Below, piece by piece: positions 62,234 through 64,000 of a stretch of DNA of 64,000 bases. The stretch comes from Basidiobolus meristosporus CBS 931.73. Its lineage: Eukaryota; Basidiobolomycota; Basidiobolomycetes; Basidiobolales; Basidiobolaceae. Under the pieces are notes generated by a model that saw nothing but the letters and a program-made list of their open reading frames with translations, was not told the DNA's origin and did no database searches. The position numbers were made by a program, and so were the translations under genes. Location: contig MCFE01000171.1 in assembly GCA_002104905.1 (NCBI GenBank), forward strand, positions 1-64,000. Direction: 5' to 3'. Within the stretch, counting starts at the first letter, position 1. Every line of letters starts with the position of its first letter.

Positions 62234-63960
62234 ATGGGGTATTGTGCCAGTTGTGGAGAGCTTCAGTTTACTAACAGATGTAATAAATGCGGCGGTAGAG
62301 TTGCTGGTATCTTGATTTTTCCTATTCTTCCTCTTCAGATTACGTTTACTGAGCACTTCCTCTTCCCTTTCCTTTCTCGATGATGTAGTTTCTTCGGCTT
62401 TCGGGAGAAATGAAGATTCGCACGATCGTTGGTCCGAAAAGTACTGGAGCAAGAGATATTTCCCATTCCTAACCATTTCCACTCATGCATTGCTGTTTTA
62501 TCTAGATACCTAAATAGAGGCTTAGAGCGTTCTGGCTCTAAACGAATCTTCAACAACAGTCAAAGAATAAGAACCGGCTCTCCTAGTGTTGATAGGCAGG
62601 GCGCGCTCTCACCTACTCTTGAGACTGCTCCCAAGCCCCTACCTCCTAGACCTGGATCAGCTGGAGCCGGTTCTAGAAACACTACTCCCTCCCCAAATCC
62701 GGACAGTTCGCTTGAGACCACCAGTACCGAACCAGATGCCACTGAAACTAGCGCCCAAGATAAACGTCGATCCTTCAACACTACCTTCTTGTCTAGACAC
62801 ACCCCTTCTCCTACACCGGGTAGTCGCCCACCTAGTGTAATTTTCAACTTCTCCAAAAAGGCCCCTAGCGATTTGTCCAGAAGCAAAACCTTAATGTCGG
62901 CAACCTACAAAGATGGGGCCAATATAAGACGAAGCCAGACATCGGCCGCCTCCACAGAGCCTAATATCGAAAAACTTAGAAGCGATAAAAGGAGCAGCTA
63001 TAATCCCCCTTCTTCTCCCGGTCTAAATAGAAATGCCACTATTGCCAGTAGACCCGCTTCTGCTATATATGGGTCATCCTCGAAAGGATCCTCCTTGAGT
63101 GTGAAACCTCCGTATATTCCCTCCACCCCGAAGGCCTTTTCTCAAACGGCAGAACCCAATAGTGATGTAGCCGATATACCAGTGCCGGCTCCTGTCTCTG
63201 AAATCACAAAGAGTGAACCACCGGCCGAAGAATTGAAGGCGGAGCCAGACGCCGAAGCGGCACCAAGTAAGACGGGCCTGCCTATCGCAGAGGTGCCAGC
63301 TTCAAAGCCGCAGTCCTCAACATCGACTCAACCGCAGGTAGATACACTCAAGAGTGAACTCAAGTACCAAACTGGTGCCAGTGGTGTTCCCGAAAGCAAT
63401 GACGTTGAGCGTCGTAAACCGTTGCCTCAACCTCCTGCCAAAGGACCTGGCAAGGGAAGAATCTGCTTCAAGTGCAACAATCTCCTGGGGACTTCATGGT
63501 ATACACTTCCTGATGGTAGAAGCATACACCCCGACTGTTGCGTTTGTGAAGGATGCTCTAAACCATTCGAGGACGGCATTTACATCAGCGTAAATGGGAA
63601 ATTGTACCACGAGGCTTGCATACCAAGGAAAGCCTCCACCAAATCGACCAGTGAATACAGTTGCAAGAGGTGCGAACAAGATATTCATGGCTCTTGGATC
63701 ACCCTATCTGACGGCTCGAAGTATCATCCACACTGTTTCCGTTGCGAAGGCTGCGATCTAGTCATTGATGACGGAGTTTTCATCAGCAGAAATGGCAAGC
63801 CTTACCATGAGCAGGTAGGGATGTGGTGTGATCTACAGAAAGGGTACAACTTCTAACGGTATTATGAATCTAGTGTGTTCAACGACCCAAGTGTGTTTCA
63901 TGCGGGCTAGACATCCGAGGTGGCTATATCACTTATCGTGAGCAGAGGTATCATACACAG
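62234..63960 (+). CDS. LIM-domain protein, paxillin/Pxl1-like, continues beyond window
   Basis: Exons 62234-62306, 62389-62440, 62506-63814 and 63874-63960 join in frame; the gtaagt at 63961 shows that it continues past the edge. The first exon MGYCASCGELQFTNRCNKCGGRVA gives two CxxC pairs seen at the start of fungal LIM proteins. A short WSEKYLNRGLERSGSKR stretch and a long disordered Ser/Pro-rich linker follow (residues about 60-360). LIM domains are ICFKCNNLLGTSWYTLPDGRSIHPDCCVCEGCSKPFEDGIYISVNGKLYHEAC, SCKRCEQDIHGSWITLSDGSKYHPHCFRCEGCDLVIDDGVFISRNGKPYHEQ and the start of a third (CVSCGLDIRGGYITYREQRYH). Paxillin-like Pxl1 proteins organise the cytokinetic ring and Rho signalling. A Rho-GAP C-terminus cannot be excluded. 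Confidence 0.88.
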
Positions 63961-64000
63961 GTAAGTGCCAAGAACAAATGGCCGGATCCACGATGGTTGC

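Overview
This is a stretch of nuclear fungal genome. It is gene dense, with many short introns (mostly about 45-100 nt, gt..ag, often with a ctaac/ctgac-like branch site). Several genes are restricted to, or typical of, fungi: a Ugo1-type mitochondrial carrier, Atg15, Loa1/Vps66, Tvp18, an APSES-ankyrin cell-cycle factor and a Gcn4-type bZIP. Two features argue against an ascomycete yeast or mould. ATP-citrate lyase lies as one continuous animal/basidiomycete/zygomycete-type unit rather than as two separate genes, and there is a full-length homologue of the metazoan kinetochore protein Rod (KNTC1). I infer an early-diverging (non-Dikarya, zygomycete-grade) fungus, without certainty about the species. 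I recognised no tRNA, rRNA, CRISPR array, transposon or virus.

Layout. 1-0.65 kb: end of a SAM methyltransferase. 0.8-1.3: small GPI-type cysteine-rich surface protein (-). 1.9-3.4: ugo1 (-). 3.9-5.3: atg15 (-). 5.7-7.4: telobox Myb (Tbf1-like) gene (-), divergent from a PPR protein gene (7.6-10.0, +). 11.1-11.4: small orphan. 11.9-13.5: LOA1/VPS66 acyltransferase. 13.8-14.7: DUF2470 membrane protein. 14.9-15.7: EI24/RRT8-like membrane protein (-). 16.1-17.1: multipass membrane protein. 17.2-18.8: secreted subtilase (-). 19.4-20.1: RBX1 RING protein. 20.5-21.7: shugoshin. 22.1-23.8: ATP synthase beta. 24.0-25.5: Arp9-like actin-related protein (-). 25.9-26.6: eL18 (-). 26.9-28.2: NASP/Hif1 histone chaperone. 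28.5-29.2: Mn-SOD. 29.5-30.6: IBA57/CAF17. 31.5-35.0: ATP-citrate lyase with a reading-frame break. 35.3-36.4: thioredoxin reductase (-). 36.8-37.6: four-TM protein (-). 38.0-40.3: CCCH/CHY zinc-finger protein. 40.6-41.4: GGCT-fold protein (-). 42.1-42.5: eL34. 42.9-43.9: ribosomal stalk P0. 44.4-45.1: TVP18. 45.4-52.9: Rod/KNTC1 (-). 53.6-55.0: Pol III RPC34. 55.4-56.3: Gcn4-like bZIP with upstream ORFs (-). 57.2-57.6: unidentified coding segments (-). 57.7-59.8: Mbp1/Swi4-like APSES factor (-). 60.5-61.7: Rab4-like GTPase. 62.2-end: LIM-domain protein running off the window.

The genes do not form operons. Most are housekeeping loci: mitochondrial energy and Fe-S metabolism, ribosome, acetyl-CoA supply, Golgi/endosome traffic. 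There is also a scatter of cell-cycle genes: RBX1, shugoshin, Rod and the MBF-type factor. The most interesting points are the Rod homologue, a Rab4-like protein with His in place of the catalytic switch II Gln plus a GC-AG intron, upstream ORFs before the Gcn4-like gene, a telomere-repeat motif in the promoter of the telobox gene, an MCB box in the promoter of the MBF-type gene, and the frame break inside ATP-citrate lyase. Exon boundaries were derived by eye from splice signals and frame continuity.
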